The notes: a model not told the origin generated them from the letters alone. Counted from the first letter of the stretch, positions 10,801 to 31,848 are shown. The stretch: DNA of 64,000 nucleotides from Pseudomonas sp. GOM7 (GCF_026723825.1 NZ_CP113519.1:2852001-2916000); one strand, 5' to 3'. Numbers and translations are program-made.

Positions 10801-13416
10801 ATCGACACGCCGACGGCGCCGTTCGACGAGTTCGACGTGCAGGGCGATGGCAGCCTGCTGGAAGAGGCCGAGCTGGTGCTGAACGACGCGCTGAACCAGC
10901 GCCTGCGCAGCCAGGCCCAGGCGCTGGGCGTGACCCCGGCGGCGCTGTTCCACGTGGCCTGGGCGCAGGTTCTGGCACGTTGCACCGGCCTCGACGACGT
11001 GGTGTTCGGCACCGTGGTCAGCGGCCGCCTGCAAGGTTCGGCGGGCGCCGAGCATGCCCTGGGGGTCTTCATCAACACCTTGCCGGTGCGCGTGTCGGTG
11101 GCCGGCCAGGCTGCCCGAGCACAAGTACTGGCGACGCATCAGGATCTGATCGAACTGCTGGCCCACGAACAGGCGCCGTTGGCCCTGGCGCAGCGTTGCA
11201 GTGGCGTGGCCAGTGGCGTGCCGCTGTTCACCAGCCTGCTCAACTACCGCCATCAGCGTGATGATCGCCAACTGCAATGGCCTGGCCTGCGCATCCTCGG
11301 CAGTGCCGAGCGCAGCAACTACCCGCTGGCGCTGTCGGTCAACGACCATGGTCACGCCCTGAGCCTGACCGTGCAGTGCCTGCCGGCCATGTCGGCAGCG
11401 CGCGTCGGGCAGATGATGCTGCAGGCTCTGCAGACCCTCAGCCAGGCCCTGGCCAGCCAGCCTGAACAGCCACTGGGCGAGCTCGATGTGCTGCCGGCCG
11501 AGATTCGTGAACAGGCACTGTCCTGCAGCAACGTCGAGCCGCTGGCTTTCCCCGGCGACCCGTGCATCCAGCACCTGTTCAAAGCGCAGGTGCGCCAGAC
11601 GCCACAGGCCATTGCCGTGCAGGCGGGCACGCACTGCCTGAGCTACCTGCAGCTCGACGCTCAGGCCGACCAGCTAGCCCGTCAGTTGATCGCCGAGGGC
11701 GTGCTGCCCGGTGAACTGGTGGCGCTGTGCGTGGCACGTGACACGATGATGATCGTCGGCCTGCTGGGCATTCTCAAGGCAGGGGCGGCCTATGTCCCGC
11801 TGGATCCGGCCTACCCTTCGACACGCCTGACCGCCATCGTCGAAGACGCGCGACCACGCCATGTGCTGGCCGATGCCGCAGGCCGCGAAGCCCTGGGCAG
11901 CCTGCCCGCTGGCAGCCGCTACCTGATGCTCGAACAGGCCCTGGCCAGCGCCCCGAAAAAGGGGCCGGCCGCGCCTGAGAACGGCGCGCTGAATTCCGCC
12001 AGCCTGGCTTACGTGATCTACACCTCGGGCTCCACCGGTACACCGAAGGGCGTGATGATCGAGCACCGCCAACTGGTGGCCTCCACCCGGGCGCGCCTGC
12101 AGGTCTATGGCACCTCGGCCGAGCGGCGCTTCCTGCTGCTCTCTTCGGTGGCCTTCGACAGCTCGGTGGCCGGTATCTTCGGCAGCCTGTGCAGCGGCGC
12201 CACCCTGTGCATCGCCTCGGCCGAGCAGGCCCGTGACCCGCTGGCCCTGGCCGAGCTGATCGAGGCCCAGTCGATCACCACCCTGCTGTGCGTTCCGTCA
12301 CTGGCGCGGCCGTTGCTGGCCAGCCTGTCGCCTGCCTGCAGCCTGCGCGAAATGATCGTCGCCGGCGAGGCCTGCCCGGCCGACCTGGCCCAGGCCTGTG
12401 CGGCACGGGAACCGGCCCTGACGCTGTACAACGAATACGGCCCTACCGAAGCCACCGTGTGGGCCAGCGTGCACCGCTGCGGCGCCGATGAACAGGGCAC
12501 GGTTCCGATTGGTCGTGGCATTCCCAATGCACGCCTGTACGTGCTCGATCCGCAGGGGCGCCCGGTGCCCCAGGGGGTGGCCGGTGAACTCTACGTGGGC
12601 GGCGCGGGCGTGGCCCGTGGTTACCTGGATCAGCCGGAGCTAAGTGCCGAGCGCTTCCTGGACGACCCATTCTCGGAGGATGCGCAGGCGCGCATGTACC
12701 GCACCGGTGACCGCGTACGCCAGCGCGCGGATGGCGCGCTGGAATTCCTCGGGCGCCTGGATCAGCAGATCAAGCTGCGCGGCCTGCGCATCGAGCCGGG
12801 CGAGATCGAGGCACGGATGCTCAGCGTAGCGGGCGTGCGCGAGGCGCTGGTGATCGCCCGGGAAGACACCCCTGGCGTGCCGCGCCTGGTGGCCTACCTG
12901 AGCATCACCGGGGAACTGCCTGATGCACCGGCGACCCTGCGCGAGTACCTGGGTGAACACCTGCCGGCCTACATGGTGCCAGCCGCCTTCGTGGTGCTGG
13001 AGCGCCTGCCGCTGAGCCCCAACGGCAAGGTGGACCGCAACGCCCTGCCGGCGCCGCGCAGCGACGACTTCTCCAGCCGCGTGTTCGAGGCTGCGCAAGG
13101 TGAAACCGAAACCGAACTGGCGCGCATCTGGGCCGAGTTGCTGGGCCTGGAACGCGTTGGCCGCCACGACCACTTCTTCGAGCTGGGCGGGCATTCGCTG
13201 CTGGCCGTGCAGGTGACCCTGCAGGCTCGACAAACCTTCGGTGTCGAGGTGCCGCTGCGCGAGGTGTTCGAGCACCCCACGCTCGCCGCCCTGGCCGACC
13301 TGATCAACACCCTGCAACTGGCGCAGTTCAGCGCTGAACAACTGCTCGAGCTGGAAGGCCAGATGGCCGCGCTCAGCGAAAGTGAACTGCTTGCCCTCGT
13401 TTCCAAGGATGCCTGA
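1..13416 (+). CDS. Non-ribosomal peptide synthetase, 5' truncated by window edge
   Basis: Cytoplasmic assembly-line enzyme. The window opens inside an A domain (A8 motif RGFRIELGEIE at residues 4-14), so the GTG at base 1 is not a start. Residues are numbered from base 1. The order is partial A; T (LGGHS, Ser142); C (HHIVSDG 329-335); A (YTSGSTG 803); T (Ser1195); dual E/C (HHLLGHQGD 1297, HHLISDH 1416); A (1887); T (Ser2276); C (2459-2465); A (2936); T (Ser3321); dual E/C (HHMLGQQGD 3423, HHMASDH 3542); A (4007); T (Ser4399). The first HHxxxxGD motif is the published hallmark of dual epimerization/condensation domains. Ten-residue pockets read by eye: DMENMGAVNK (7/10 to DMENLGLINK, ornithine/formyl-hydroxyornithine), DMKDLGMVDK (8/10 to DAKDLGVVDK, Glu), DLKNVGSDVK (unassigned), DSALIAEVWK (7/10 to DSELTAEVCK, His). 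Substrates are inference. The stop is 2 bp before the next synthetase gene, so the two are cotranscribed. Confidence 0.95.
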   Translation: MKIRGFRIELGEIESALLACDGVREAVVIARNDTGDSDATRLVAYLCGTPPDAAQLRTALLDRLPEYMVPSAFVVLEQLPLNSNGKLDRRALPAPGADALASQAYSAPEGETEQAIAQIWQALLGVEQVGRDDGFLALGGHSLLTVQLQARLLQELGVQLDLQTLFAQRSLRELAECVAQQEAKTSACDSQAIAPISREQPVPLSLAQQRLWFLDQLDPAASLAYHMPAALHLRGELNVAALKQALDRIVARHESLRARFPQAGSVQFAPADCGFSLVEHDLRGQPAEAVEQQRAEEARTPFDLSNGPLVRGRLLRTADDEHLLLVTQHHIVSDGWSVAVMIGEFNRLYAAFCQGQPDPLPPLALQYADYAAWQQQQLQGERLQRQLAFWQQHLSGAPALLELPADRPRPAEQSYRGAALAVQLPSELSQRLRQFSQQQGLTPFMTLLGAWSILLSRLSNQAQVVVGTPVANRTRQETEALIGFFVNTLALRLDLSAHNRIDELLAHIKATTLQAYEHQAVPFEQVVEALQPERSLGHSPLFQAMLVLGNTPQDQAIALPGVELTALTPEASTTQFDLTLALNDDGQTFSGQFEYATDLFDESTIARWREHLLCLLDAMLARAEQPLATLPLLSDAQRRQLLNHLNPPAIAFDESQCAQQAFEAQVQARPQAIALEAEGQALSYAELNARANRVAHRLIALGVRPDDRVALLAERSPAMIVGVLGILKAGGAYVPLDPNYPGERLQHMLDDSAPKVLLTQAALAQRLPTQALAQLTLESCDQGDSHDPQVEGLTSRHLAYVIYTSGSTGKPKGVMIEHRSLCNQIAALQERYGLNPQDRVLQFASLAFDMSVEEIFGALFSGATLVLRSDAWIAGSAAFASLCEQHAISVANLPTVFWQQLARDSHVPMPSCLRQLMIGGEAVSKQAVAQWFQRSGHRPQLFNAYGPTEATVNASVRLIRSARDDFRSIGEPLRNTQLHVLDAAGQLAPLGAVGEIHIGGVGVARGYLNRAELSAERFISDPFSTAADARLYKTGDQGRWCADGTLHYLGRNDDQVKIRGFRVELGEIESVLASYPGVREAVVVARPAETGGQRLIAYLCGEPVAVEQLREHLLASLPEYMLPSAWVRLETLPLTPNGKLDRKALPAPGQDAFANRAYEAPRGALEQRLAQLWQDLLGVEQVGRHDRFFELGGHSLLAVSLIDRLREQGLHTSVRTVFSTPTLWEMAQSINRAPQTAFSAPANGIAAGCTELTPDMLPLVQISQEHLDRLLADVPGGTANVQDIYPLAPLQQGMLFHHLLGHQGDAYLVRSMIEFDSRAHLQAFTDALQEVIDRHDVLRTAVHWAGQAQPLQVVQRQASLPVTPLADLGGLSARQALEQASDPRSLRLNLNQAPLMHAWSAEEADSGRCWLALLDHHLISDHVSLTIVLEEVQALMQGQASALPAPVPYREFIAHLQNLPADSHTEYFQRRLADIDTPTAPFGQLDVQGDAASVHEAHRRLPNALAERLRNCARQAQVTPAVLFHVAWAQVLARCTGQSDVVFGTVLAGRSQGSLGAGRALGVFINTLPVRVALQGRSSQALLADTAADLAELLRHEQAPLTQAQRCSAVAAPLPLFTTLLNYRHQTEGGSLANDGAVLTWDGVQVHSNEARTNYPIEVAVGDEGLGFSISAQAVAGIDPARVAQYLEQAVSSLVDALQHDPVRPAQTLEVLPDAEREQLLHGFNHSAEDFGAVRPLHVQFEQQAGQQPDATALVHEQQQLSYQQLNRRANHLARQLLALGVQPDDRVALCAERSLEMIVGVLAVLKAGAAYVPLDPANPAERMAFLLADSQPCAVLAQAALTLPPVSVPRLALDSAESLAAADDSGYDSNPHVPSLTPEHLAYVIYTSGSTGQAKGVMVEHRSLFNFSQVLARTTHSHCSAQARVALNAGFYFDMSLKGICQLGAGHCLVIVPQHLRASGQELLDFLEAEQIQAFDSTPSQLDGLLAAGLLERERYKPRSVLLGGEPINAATWARLRACPSIHFYNMYGPTEGTVDASQGRVADLGEQPSIGRPLANVQLYVLDALGQPAPIGVAGELHIGGAGVARGYLNRPELTAERFIDTPQGRLYKTGDLGRWRADGTLEYLGRNDFQVKIRGFRIELGEIESALLACDGVREAAVIARNDSHGDDAGTRLVAYLCGTPPDAAQLRAALLERLPEYMVPSAYVVLEQLPLTANGKLDRRALPAPGADALASQAYEAPQGETEQAIAQIWQALLGGERVGRDDGFLALGGHSLLTVQLQARLLQELGVQLDLQTLFAQHSLRELAAYVEQAKPTELQAIEPVSRHKPVPLSLAQQRLWFLDQLDPAASQAYHMPAALHLRGELNVDALKQALDRIVARHESLRARFPQAGSVQFAPADCGFSLVEHDLRGQPAEAVEQQRAEEARTPFDLSNGPLVRGRLLRTADDQHLLLVTQHHIVSDGWSVAVMIGEFNRLYAAFCRGQPDPLPPLALQYADYAAWQQQQLQGERLQRQLAFWQQHLSGAPALLELPADRPRPAEQSYRGAALPLQLPAELSERLRQFSQQQGLTPFMTLLGAWSILLSRLSNQAQVVVGTPVANRTRQETEALIGFFVNTLALRLDLSAHSRVDELLAHIKATTLQAYEHQAVPFEQVVEALQPERSLGHSPLFQAMLVLGNTPQDQAIALPGVELTALTPEASTTQFDLTLALNDDGQTFSGQFEYATDLFDESTIARWREHLLCLLDAMLAGAEQPVTALPLLTPAQAAQQQKAFSGPQVALDERAERLPQRVFQAQAARTPDALAVASASERWSYAQLNAHANQVAHWLIDQGVGADDTVGLCASRSPQMVAGLLGILKAGAAYVPLDANYPAERLAYMLADSAPRALVCDAGLSLPGADGLPTLVLGSADQQRAASQDPQAPAPSFEQLAYVIYTSGSTGKPKGVMVEHRGLRNLLDWYLQELALDASDAVLLASSYNFDLTQKNILAPLMVGAALHLAAEPFDPRAIVAHIHSAGISHLNLSPSAFRALVEADPEQRMAGLRRVVLGGEPIQLSVLEKLAQPRPQFINSYGPTECSDVVAWHRLDDDLEHYREQPIPIGLPIRNLQLHVLDAHGQVLPIGVAGEIHIGGAGVARGYLNRPDLTAERFIDTPQGRLYKTGDLGRWAADGTLHYLGRNDEQLKIRGLRVEPGEIEAALASLPGVREAALVARDSAQGKQLVAYLCGEPGEPAQLREALASQLPAHMLPAAFVTLPALPLTPNGKLDRRALPEPDAKAWASSAYEAPQGPLEQALAGHWQALLGVPQVGRHDNFFALGGHSMMAVSLIERLRGQGLNVDVRTLFSAPTLKALAQALSDSHGQHFRAPANAIPAGCTALTPHMLPLVDLSQAQLDQLSTAVAGGAANIQDIYPLAPLQQGILFHHMLGQQGDAYLVRSLLEFDDRAALDAFLAALQQVIDRHDILRTGVHWEGLPQAVQVVQRQARLPVQLLELQAEGDALEQLKAHTEPARTRLDLRQGPLMRACIAQQPGSERWLLALLNHHMASDHVTLETVLEEIHTLLHRADAPLPPAQPFRDFIAQALATPAEIHEAYFTARLSDIDTPTAPFDEFDVQGDGSLLEEAELVLNDALNQRLRSQAQALGVTPAALFHVAWAQVLARCTGLDDVVFGTVVSGRLQGSAGAEHALGVFINTLPVRVSVAGQAARAQVLATHQDLIELLAHEQAPLALAQRCSGVASGVPLFTSLLNYRHQRDDRQLQWPGLRILGSAERSNYPLALSVNDHGHALSLTVQCLPAMSAARVGQMMLQALQTLSQALASQPEQPLGELDVLPAEIREQALSCSNVEPLAFPGDPCIQHLFKAQVRQTPQAIAVQAGTHCLSYLQLDAQADQLARQLIAEGVLPGELVALCVARDTMMIVGLLGILKAGAAYVPLDPAYPSTRLTAIVEDARPRHVLADAAGREALGSLPAGSRYLMLEQALASAPKKGPAAPENGALNSASLAYVIYTSGSTGTPKGVMIEHRQLVASTRARLQVYGTSAERRFLLLSSVAFDSSVAGIFGSLCSGATLCIASAEQARDPLALAELIEAQSITTLLCVPSLARPLLASLSPACSLREMIVAGEACPADLAQACAAREPALTLYNEYGPTEATVWASVHRCGADEQGTVPIGRGIPNARLYVLDPQGRPVPQGVAGELYVGGAGVARGYLDQPELSAERFLDDPFSEDAQARMYRTGDRVRQRADGALEFLGRLDQQIKLRGLRIEPGEIEARMLSVAGVREALVIAREDTPGVPRLVAYLSITGELPDAPATLREYLGEHLPAYMVPAAFVVLERLPLSPNGKVDRNALPAPRSDDFSSRVFEAAQGETETELARIWAELLGLERVGRHDHFFELGGHSLLAVQVTLQARQTFGVEVPLREVFEHPTLAALADLINTLQLAQFSAEQLLELEGQMAALSESELLALVSKDA
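5020..6790 (+). repeat. NRPS duplicated Glu-like A domain, copy 1
   Basis: From the end of the dual E/C domain through the complete Glu-like A domain to the start of the carrier, the DNA matches 22548-24318 at a constant offset of 17528 with no indel at the points I compared. Direct orientation; the second copy lies in the adjacent gene. Confidence 0.88.
6400..8256 (+). repeat. NRPS duplicated segment A(C-term)-T-C, copy 2
   Basis: Second copy of the A(C-term)-T-C segment at 1-1866. Direct orientation; the differences are scattered synonymous changes plus small linker indels. This suggests intragenic duplication or gene conversion. Confidence 0.85.
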
Positions 13417-13418
13417 CC

Positions 13419-26951
<13,533 letters not shown>

Positions 26952-26965
26952 TACGCTGAAGGCTA

Positions 26966-26997
26966 CTGCCCGGGTCCATGGCGATGGGCTCGGGCAG
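26966..26997 (+). terminator. Possible hairpin after the NRPS operon
   Basis: Inverted arms CTGCCCG and CGGGCAG begin 15 bp past the stop of the second synthetase. The loop is 18 nt and there is no clear T-run, so this may be a weak or factor-dependent terminator. Confidence 0.3.
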
Positions 26998-27033
26998 AGG
27001 TTTGCCGGTAGGAAAGTCTCCTTGCTTGGCTAG

Positions 27034-27369
27034 GGAAACTCTGAATTTAACTTCCAGAATCAGGTGGTTCCGCGGACGGGCCTGGTGGCGCTGATCGAGC
27101 CGCACTATCCGGAGGCCGAAGGTGGTCGCCCGGCCTATCCGTTGATGACCATACTGCGGGTACACCTGATCCAAAACTGGTTCGGCTACAGCGACCCAGC
27201 GATGGAAGAGGCGCTTGATGAAACGACCATCTTGCGCCAGTTCGCAGGCTTGAGCCTGGAGCGTATACCGGACTCAGTTTCCGTCGACTGCTGGAGAAGA
27301 ATGAGCTGGCGGCCAGCATTCTTGGTGTCATCAATGGCTACCTGGGCGACCGTGGCCTGCCATTGCGCT
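27034..27369 (+). pseudogene. IS5-family transposase remnant
   Basis: The translation in the frame of base 27034 contains IS5-type N-terminal transposase signatures (ALIEPHYP, SDPAMEEAL, ILRQFAGLSLE). At about 27280 the homology moves to another frame (FRRLLEKNELA, then ILGVINGYLGDRGL), which shows a frameshift. An in-frame stop lies just upstream (27031) and the catalytic C-terminal half is absent, so both ends are degraded. The remnant sits between the end of the NRPS locus and the conflict-like operon, marking a rearranged junction. In the 130 bp from here to 27499 I see nothing else. Confidence 0.8.
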
Positions 27370-27499
27370 CGCTCCCCTCATCCGGATCTGCCAATTTGCT
27401 CCTACGAGTGAACGGCGGCCCCCCGCGGCGATCCTCTGGCCGAGTAACTGCCCTATCATCAGGGCTTCGCTGGTGATGGCTTGCATGAGCATCGATTTA

Positions 27500-28864
27500 T
27501 CACTTGATCCTGAATGTGTTCCTGATTGCGAGGCCGACTAGAAAAACAAGCAGCAAAGAAACGGACTTTTGAAGGATTATGAGTGCTGTTGCGACAAGGC
27601 TGATAACACCGCTATTGGCAATGATTTCTGATCTGATCGGTTCTGCCATTTTCTCAAGCCCCGGCAACGGGATGGCTTGCAGAAGGGAAAATTCGATACC
27701 GGCCATGTTGAAACTGCATTCTTGGTTGTCGGGCAGGCAGTGTGTTGCCCACGATAGTGCCGCATATGCACATGAGAACAAGCCGAATGAAATGAGATAC
27801 GCAAGCAAAGGCTTTGAGATGCTGGAGCCGTAGTTGGAAAGCTTCTCGTAGATGAAAAAAAGCCAGCGTTTTGTTCCTGTGAGCGTTCGGGCGGCCTCTG
27901 CCATTTCCAACTGGAAGAAAAGCTGCTCTTCTTGAGGCGCCTGTAGCTGGCTGAAGGAAAGCCTCAGGTTTCGGTAGGTTCTGATGCGGGATCCCTCTCC
28001 CGTTGCCGGAGGAAAAGTCACATGCTTGAATGACATGTCCTGGTGTAGTGTGCAGCCAAAGAAAATTGGCGTTTTCTTGAAAGTGGCATTATCAAAAATG
28101 GCGGTATCTCGAAACTCCCGATTTTTGAAACTCACGGAGTCTTCAAATTTGCATCTCTCAAAGGAGATTCGATTGAACGTCTTGCTGGTGGGGTCGTAGG
28201 GCGTCCAGGCAACTGCTTCTTGTGTATTGCTCTGTATGGATTCGAAGCATACAGCCTGTCTAAATGTACAATCGACAAAGCTGATATCAGGGCCGAATTT
28301 CGCGCCATTGAATCGAGTGCAATGCCCAAATGAAGATTCTGAAAAGTCATTACCCCCCTCAAACTCCGCATAATCAAAGTCAATCCAGTCTTCAAGGTAG
28401 ATTGATTTTAGCTTCGTATACCATGAAAACTTAGTGCTTTTAAAGCTCGAGCGGGCATCAATAGTGACATTTGAAAAGTCAGACGACCTCCCAATGACCG
28501 CTCGATCAAAAGATGTGTGGCGTGGAAACTTTGCATTTTTAAAACTGGCGCCCGGGCCGAATTTGAAATCCTCAAAACAGATCTCTCCGCCGAAATCCCA
28601 TTGTAGACCGCAGAAATCAGTGTCCGAGAAATCTGCAATATTCACATAGTCAAAGTGGCCGTATGGCTCCGGTGGAAATTTATCTCGCCAGGCATTCCAT
28701 GCACCAGCCCCCATCTTGGCGAGAGCCATACAGCCTGCCTTACTGATACGATCTGGTGTGCCGTGCGCTTCGCTTTCAAATAAATTCACCACACTCGCTC
28801 TGAAACGCTCATCAATTTCATCGAGTTTTTTTCTGATATCAATATATTTCTGAGCTTCTTCCAT
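27500..28864 (-). CDS. Pentapeptide-repeat protein with C-terminal membrane segments
   Basis: 454 residues. Residues about 78-285 show the five-residue periodicity of pentapeptide repeats, with Phe/Leu at every fifth place (for example CFEDFKFGPGASFKNAKF), predicting a right-handed quadrilateral beta-helix. Two hydrophobic stretches follow (about 352-373 and 418-446), separated by about 45 residues and ending with RNTFRIK, a layout seen in membrane-anchored pentapeptide proteins with a two-helix C-terminal module. The N-terminus is helical and charged. The gene is visibly more AT-rich than everything around it, a sign of separate origin. It starts 65 bp after the stop of the bpX6-like gene, on the same strand, so it may be the last gene of that operon. 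The specific function is unknown; a membrane effector is inference. Confidence 0.85.
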   Translation of the reverse strand: MEEAQKYIDIRKKLDEIDERFRASVVNLFESEAHGTPDRISKAGCMALAKMGAGAWNAWRDKFPPEPYGHFDYVNIADFSDTDFCGLQWDFGGEICFEDFKFGPGASFKNAKFPRHTSFDRAVIGRSSDFSNVTIDARSSFKSTKFSWYTKLKSIYLEDWIDFDYAEFEGGNDFSESSFGHCTRFNGAKFGPDISFVDCTFRQAVCFESIQSNTQEAVAWTPYDPTSKTFNRISFERCKFEDSVSFKNREFRDTAIFDNATFKKTPIFFGCTLHQDMSFKHVTFPPATGEGSRIRTYRNLRLSFSQLQAPQEEQLFFQLEMAEAARTLTGTKRWLFFIYEKLSNYGSSISKPLLAYLISFGLFSCAYAALSWATHCLPDNQECSFNMAGIEFSLLQAIPLPGLEKMAEPIRSEIIANSGVISLVATALIILQKSVSLLLVFLVGLAIRNTFRIK

Positions 28865-28929
28865 CCCAGCTTCTCTAATCGGAGTGAATTTTTAAACAAA
28901 TGCAGAATTGCACTCTCGCCCTCTGGACT

Positions 28930-31848
28930 TCAGTTAAGGATCAGGTTCCGCTGACTGGCCTCATTGACATTGATATGAGTCAGCCGGCCCTGATGGTCGA
29001 AAAACAGCCAGTCGGCGCCCAGGCAACGTACTTTTGCCTCGTGTATGGGCCACTGCAATGTGGCGCACAGGCGATCGCTGTCGTTGTGGATGAAAAGCCA
29101 GCGGGTCTCTTGCTCAGCAATTACGTACCCGATCAAAAGCCAGTGCTCGAACAGAAAAAGACGCAGATGCTCCTCTTCGACACCACACCCGATATATCCC
29201 GGCAAACGATAGCCCTTACGGCTGCCGCGTTGTTCCAGAACGAGGATTGGCTCTTCACCTTCATTCCACTTGATGCGAAATTCAGTGACTTCGCTGGCGG
29301 CGCTGAATAGCTGACGGCCATCTTCGTGGATCATCCCCGGTATGGGGTCGCGGCTCAGCAGGCGCCGATCTGGCAGGCGGTAATGCCATAGCTGGCCTCC
29401 TCCATGCTCATGATCTGCCAGCAGCAGAAATTCGTTCTGTGCATCATCCTTTATACCCACGACCTGGCCGGGCAAATCACCGACATGCCATAGCGCCTCG
29501 AATCCCCGGTCGACATCAACTACCCGTAATTCACGGCCTCGGCCTATAGTCCACGCCGACCCATCGAATGTATTGGCGAAAACCCCAAGCGTCTGTATGC
29601 CAAGATCCGTCGCAGTTCGGTTGACCAGATCCAGCTTGCTAATTCGCCAGATATGGTCGCGACGGGCCAGAACCAATGCCATTTGCCGATTGTGGGCCAG
29701 TACGATTTCCTGAGCAGGTACCGGGAAGTGAAAGAGCGTCTTGCCGGATGCATCGGTCACCAACCCCCCCGCTTCCCCCAACGCCAACAAATAACGTGAG
29801 CCGTCCAGAGGTACCGCATCGAGAATCGCCCGGCTACCCATTATCGGCGCACGCAATTCGAGCGGCGAGTCGACACTGCGCAGGGATCGCTCTGCTGGAC
29901 GTGGCAAGGCTTTGACCGGCAGGTCGGCCTGCAGCAGTTTGTCCTTGCTCATTTTCATCAGCACCTGTAGCTGATTCTGGGTCAATCGCCCTAGCCCGCT
30001 CGCCTGATCGCTGATGATGGCGTGCATCGTCGCACCGGCAAGCCATGCCAGAGCGCCCGCCTGCTCTTTGTGCAGCAGCAAGGCTTCGGCAAGAGCCGCA
30101 CGCTCATTGTGACGCAGGGGGTCGTTGCGTAGTTGCTCAACCCAAGCCCCGTGAGCCGCCAGGGTGTCAGGCAAGAGGATTGCCCGCTTGACCAACGCGC
30201 CGATGGCCAGACGACCGCCAGCAGCTTCGGCACTGCACAACCATCGCTTGGCTCGCTCGCGCTCGTCCGGCAGGCTCCAGATCACATCCACCGCCTGTAG
30301 CCAGAGGCCCTTGCGGGCCAAGGACTCGGCCCACTCCAGGCGTAGACGGTCTGCGCTATCGGGCCATTTTTCCTCAAGCATCGTCACCGCATCGGCAAAT
30401 GCATCGTCACGGCGGGCCACCAATAGCGCGCGCTGCCAATCGCCGGCCAGAGACAGCAGACGCACGATCACCGCTGCCGGCATATCCCAAGCCAGAGCAA
30501 GCTCGGCAGCCTGCTGGTGGCGGTGGTGCTTTTCCAGATAATCAAGAGCTTCCTGGCGCACTTTGAGCAGCTCGGCGAGGACGAAGACCGCCTCTTCGAT
30601 ACGCCCCTCACGATCCAGGCGTTCAAAGGTCTGGCGATAGATTTGTCTGAGATGGGATTCCAGGTCCTGCTCGAACATGATCGAGCGGCTAGGCCCGATG
30701 TGCTGATTGATGCTCAGTTCTTTCCGCGGCTGCGGCGTCCCGAACGCCTGCTCGCCACTGCTCTCTCCGCTACCCAGGGGTATAGCGTGGCGCAGTGCTT
30801 CTTCCAGCTCCCCGTTTTCGAACATCTCCAGCATACGGCGCATATACGCAGCCTGACGCCTGCCATACAGCGCTGACAGCCCGGAATGCCGGGTGAGGCG
30901 AGTCAACCAACGACGCCAGGTGGCAGGCTTGTATCGTGCAGGAGTTGCGCGAGGAGCAATGACAGGTTGCGTTGCTGACCGTAACGAGTTGCCTGGCACA
31001 GACACTGATCCCTTGAGCCGGCGCCAACCCATCCACAACAGGGTGAACAGCAACGCGCTGATGAATATGCCCACGAGTACGCCACTTGTTTCAAACCAGG
31101 CAGATGTCAGCGAGTTTGCCACCGACTTGTAGGCGTCCTGTTTGCTCGGATGGGTACCGAGCCACAGTGCGCCAGTGAGCATTGCAATGCCTAACCCATA
31201 TGTGAACCAAAGGGTTGGCGGCCCTTCTCCATTCGCTCCAATGCCCTTCTCTTGCGTGCTGGTTTGGCGTGAAGCATCTTGCCGAGCGTTGCGCTGGCGC
31301 TCCAGTAGCGCTTGCATCACCTCTTCCCGTTCCGGGCTGACCGGTAGCAAGCTACCGCCCAGTATTTCGCGTACATCGGCAGGCTTGGCGGGCGGGGGCA
31401 GTGCAGGTTCTGGCAGCACACTGCGACAGTCGTAGGTATCCAAAAGGGTGTAGCTGTCGATATCGATCCACTGCCCTGGCGCAAGCGGAGCGGCATCGCA
31501 CAGATGCATCGCTCTGAGCTGGTTACCGAAAACAAGCCAGAGATCTGCGGCGGGTAGTCCATTCGTCTTCTGCGCGTCAAGCAGCGCCGAACACAAAGCC
31601 CGCCCTTGACGAACCAATGGCCACCCTACCGACGCTTCGCACTGAACCGGCACTGGCCGAGCAAAGCGCAGCAGGTCACCGTCAGCAAAACGATAGGCGC
31701 TAGCCCCAGGTTGCCAGTGATCGAGTATCAAGCGTGCGCGCTCAGGCTCTGCAAAACGCTCACAGGAAAACCACAAGCCCTCGATCTGTTGGTGCCCCGA
31801 GAGTATCGGGCAGCGAATCAATGCCCCGGCATGCTCAGACATCTGCAT
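28930..31848 (-). CDS. bpX6-like / helical-repeat / beta-propeller membrane protein
   Basis: 972 residues. The N-terminal about 150 residues (GLWFSCERF, HWQPGASAYRFADGDLLR, GWPLVRQGRAL) resemble what I know as the bpX6 domain of MoxR-vWA-beta-propeller ternary systems. Transmembrane segments follow at about 212-231 and 256-275, then a helical region of TPR-like repeats (about 338-650; ENGELEEALRHA, EGRIEEAVFVLAELLKV), then a C-terminal beta-propeller (about 650-972) with repeated short hydrophobic strands ending in W/D turns. It would be a membrane-anchored scaffold or sensor working with the MoxR ATPase. The ATG at 31848 overlaps the upstream gene by 14 nt; an alternative ATG two codons in also overlaps, so translation is coupled. 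The family call rests on remembered domain patterns, not a search. Confidence 0.85.
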   Translation of the reverse strand: MQMSEHAGALIRCPILSGHQQIEGLWFSCERFAEPERARLILDHWQPGASAYRFADGDLLRFARPVPVQCEASVGWPLVRQGRALCSALLDAQKTNGLPAADLWLVFGNQLRAMHLCDAAPLAPGQWIDIDSYTLLDTYDCRSVLPEPALPPPAKPADVREILGGSLLPVSPEREEVMQALLERQRNARQDASRQTSTQEKGIGANGEGPPTLWFTYGLGIAMLTGALWLGTHPSKQDAYKSVANSLTSAWFETSGVLVGIFISALLFTLLWMGWRRLKGSVSVPGNSLRSATQPVIAPRATPARYKPATWRRWLTRLTRHSGLSALYGRRQAAYMRRMLEMFENGELEEALRHAIPLGSGESSGEQAFGTPQPRKELSINQHIGPSRSIMFEQDLESHLRQIYRQTFERLDREGRIEEAVFVLAELLKVRQEALDYLEKHHRHQQAAELALAWDMPAAVIVRLLSLAGDWQRALLVARRDDAFADAVTMLEEKWPDSADRLRLEWAESLARKGLWLQAVDVIWSLPDERERAKRWLCSAEAAGGRLAIGALVKRAILLPDTLAAHGAWVEQLRNDPLRHNERAALAEALLLHKEQAGALAWLAGATMHAIISDQASGLGRLTQNQLQVLMKMSKDKLLQADLPVKALPRPAERSLRSVDSPLELRAPIMGSRAILDAVPLDGSRYLLALGEAGGLVTDASGKTLFHFPVPAQEIVLAHNRQMALVLARRDHIWRISKLDLVNRTATDLGIQTLGVFANTFDGSAWTIGRGRELRVVDVDRGFEALWHVGDLPGQVVGIKDDAQNEFLLLADHEHGGGQLWHYRLPDRRLLSRDPIPGMIHEDGRQLFSAASEVTEFRIKWNEGEEPILVLEQRGSRKGYRLPGYIGCGVEEEHLRLFLFEHWLLIGYVIAEQETRWLFIHNDSDRLCATLQWPIHEAKVRCLGADWLFFDHQGRLTHINVNEASQRNLILN

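Noticed and set aside
28900..29310. Plus-strand open frame of 136 codons antisense to the bpX6-like gene
   Set aside because: The minus strand carries a long coupled gene with consistent propeller repeats here. The plus frame has no ribosome site or family.
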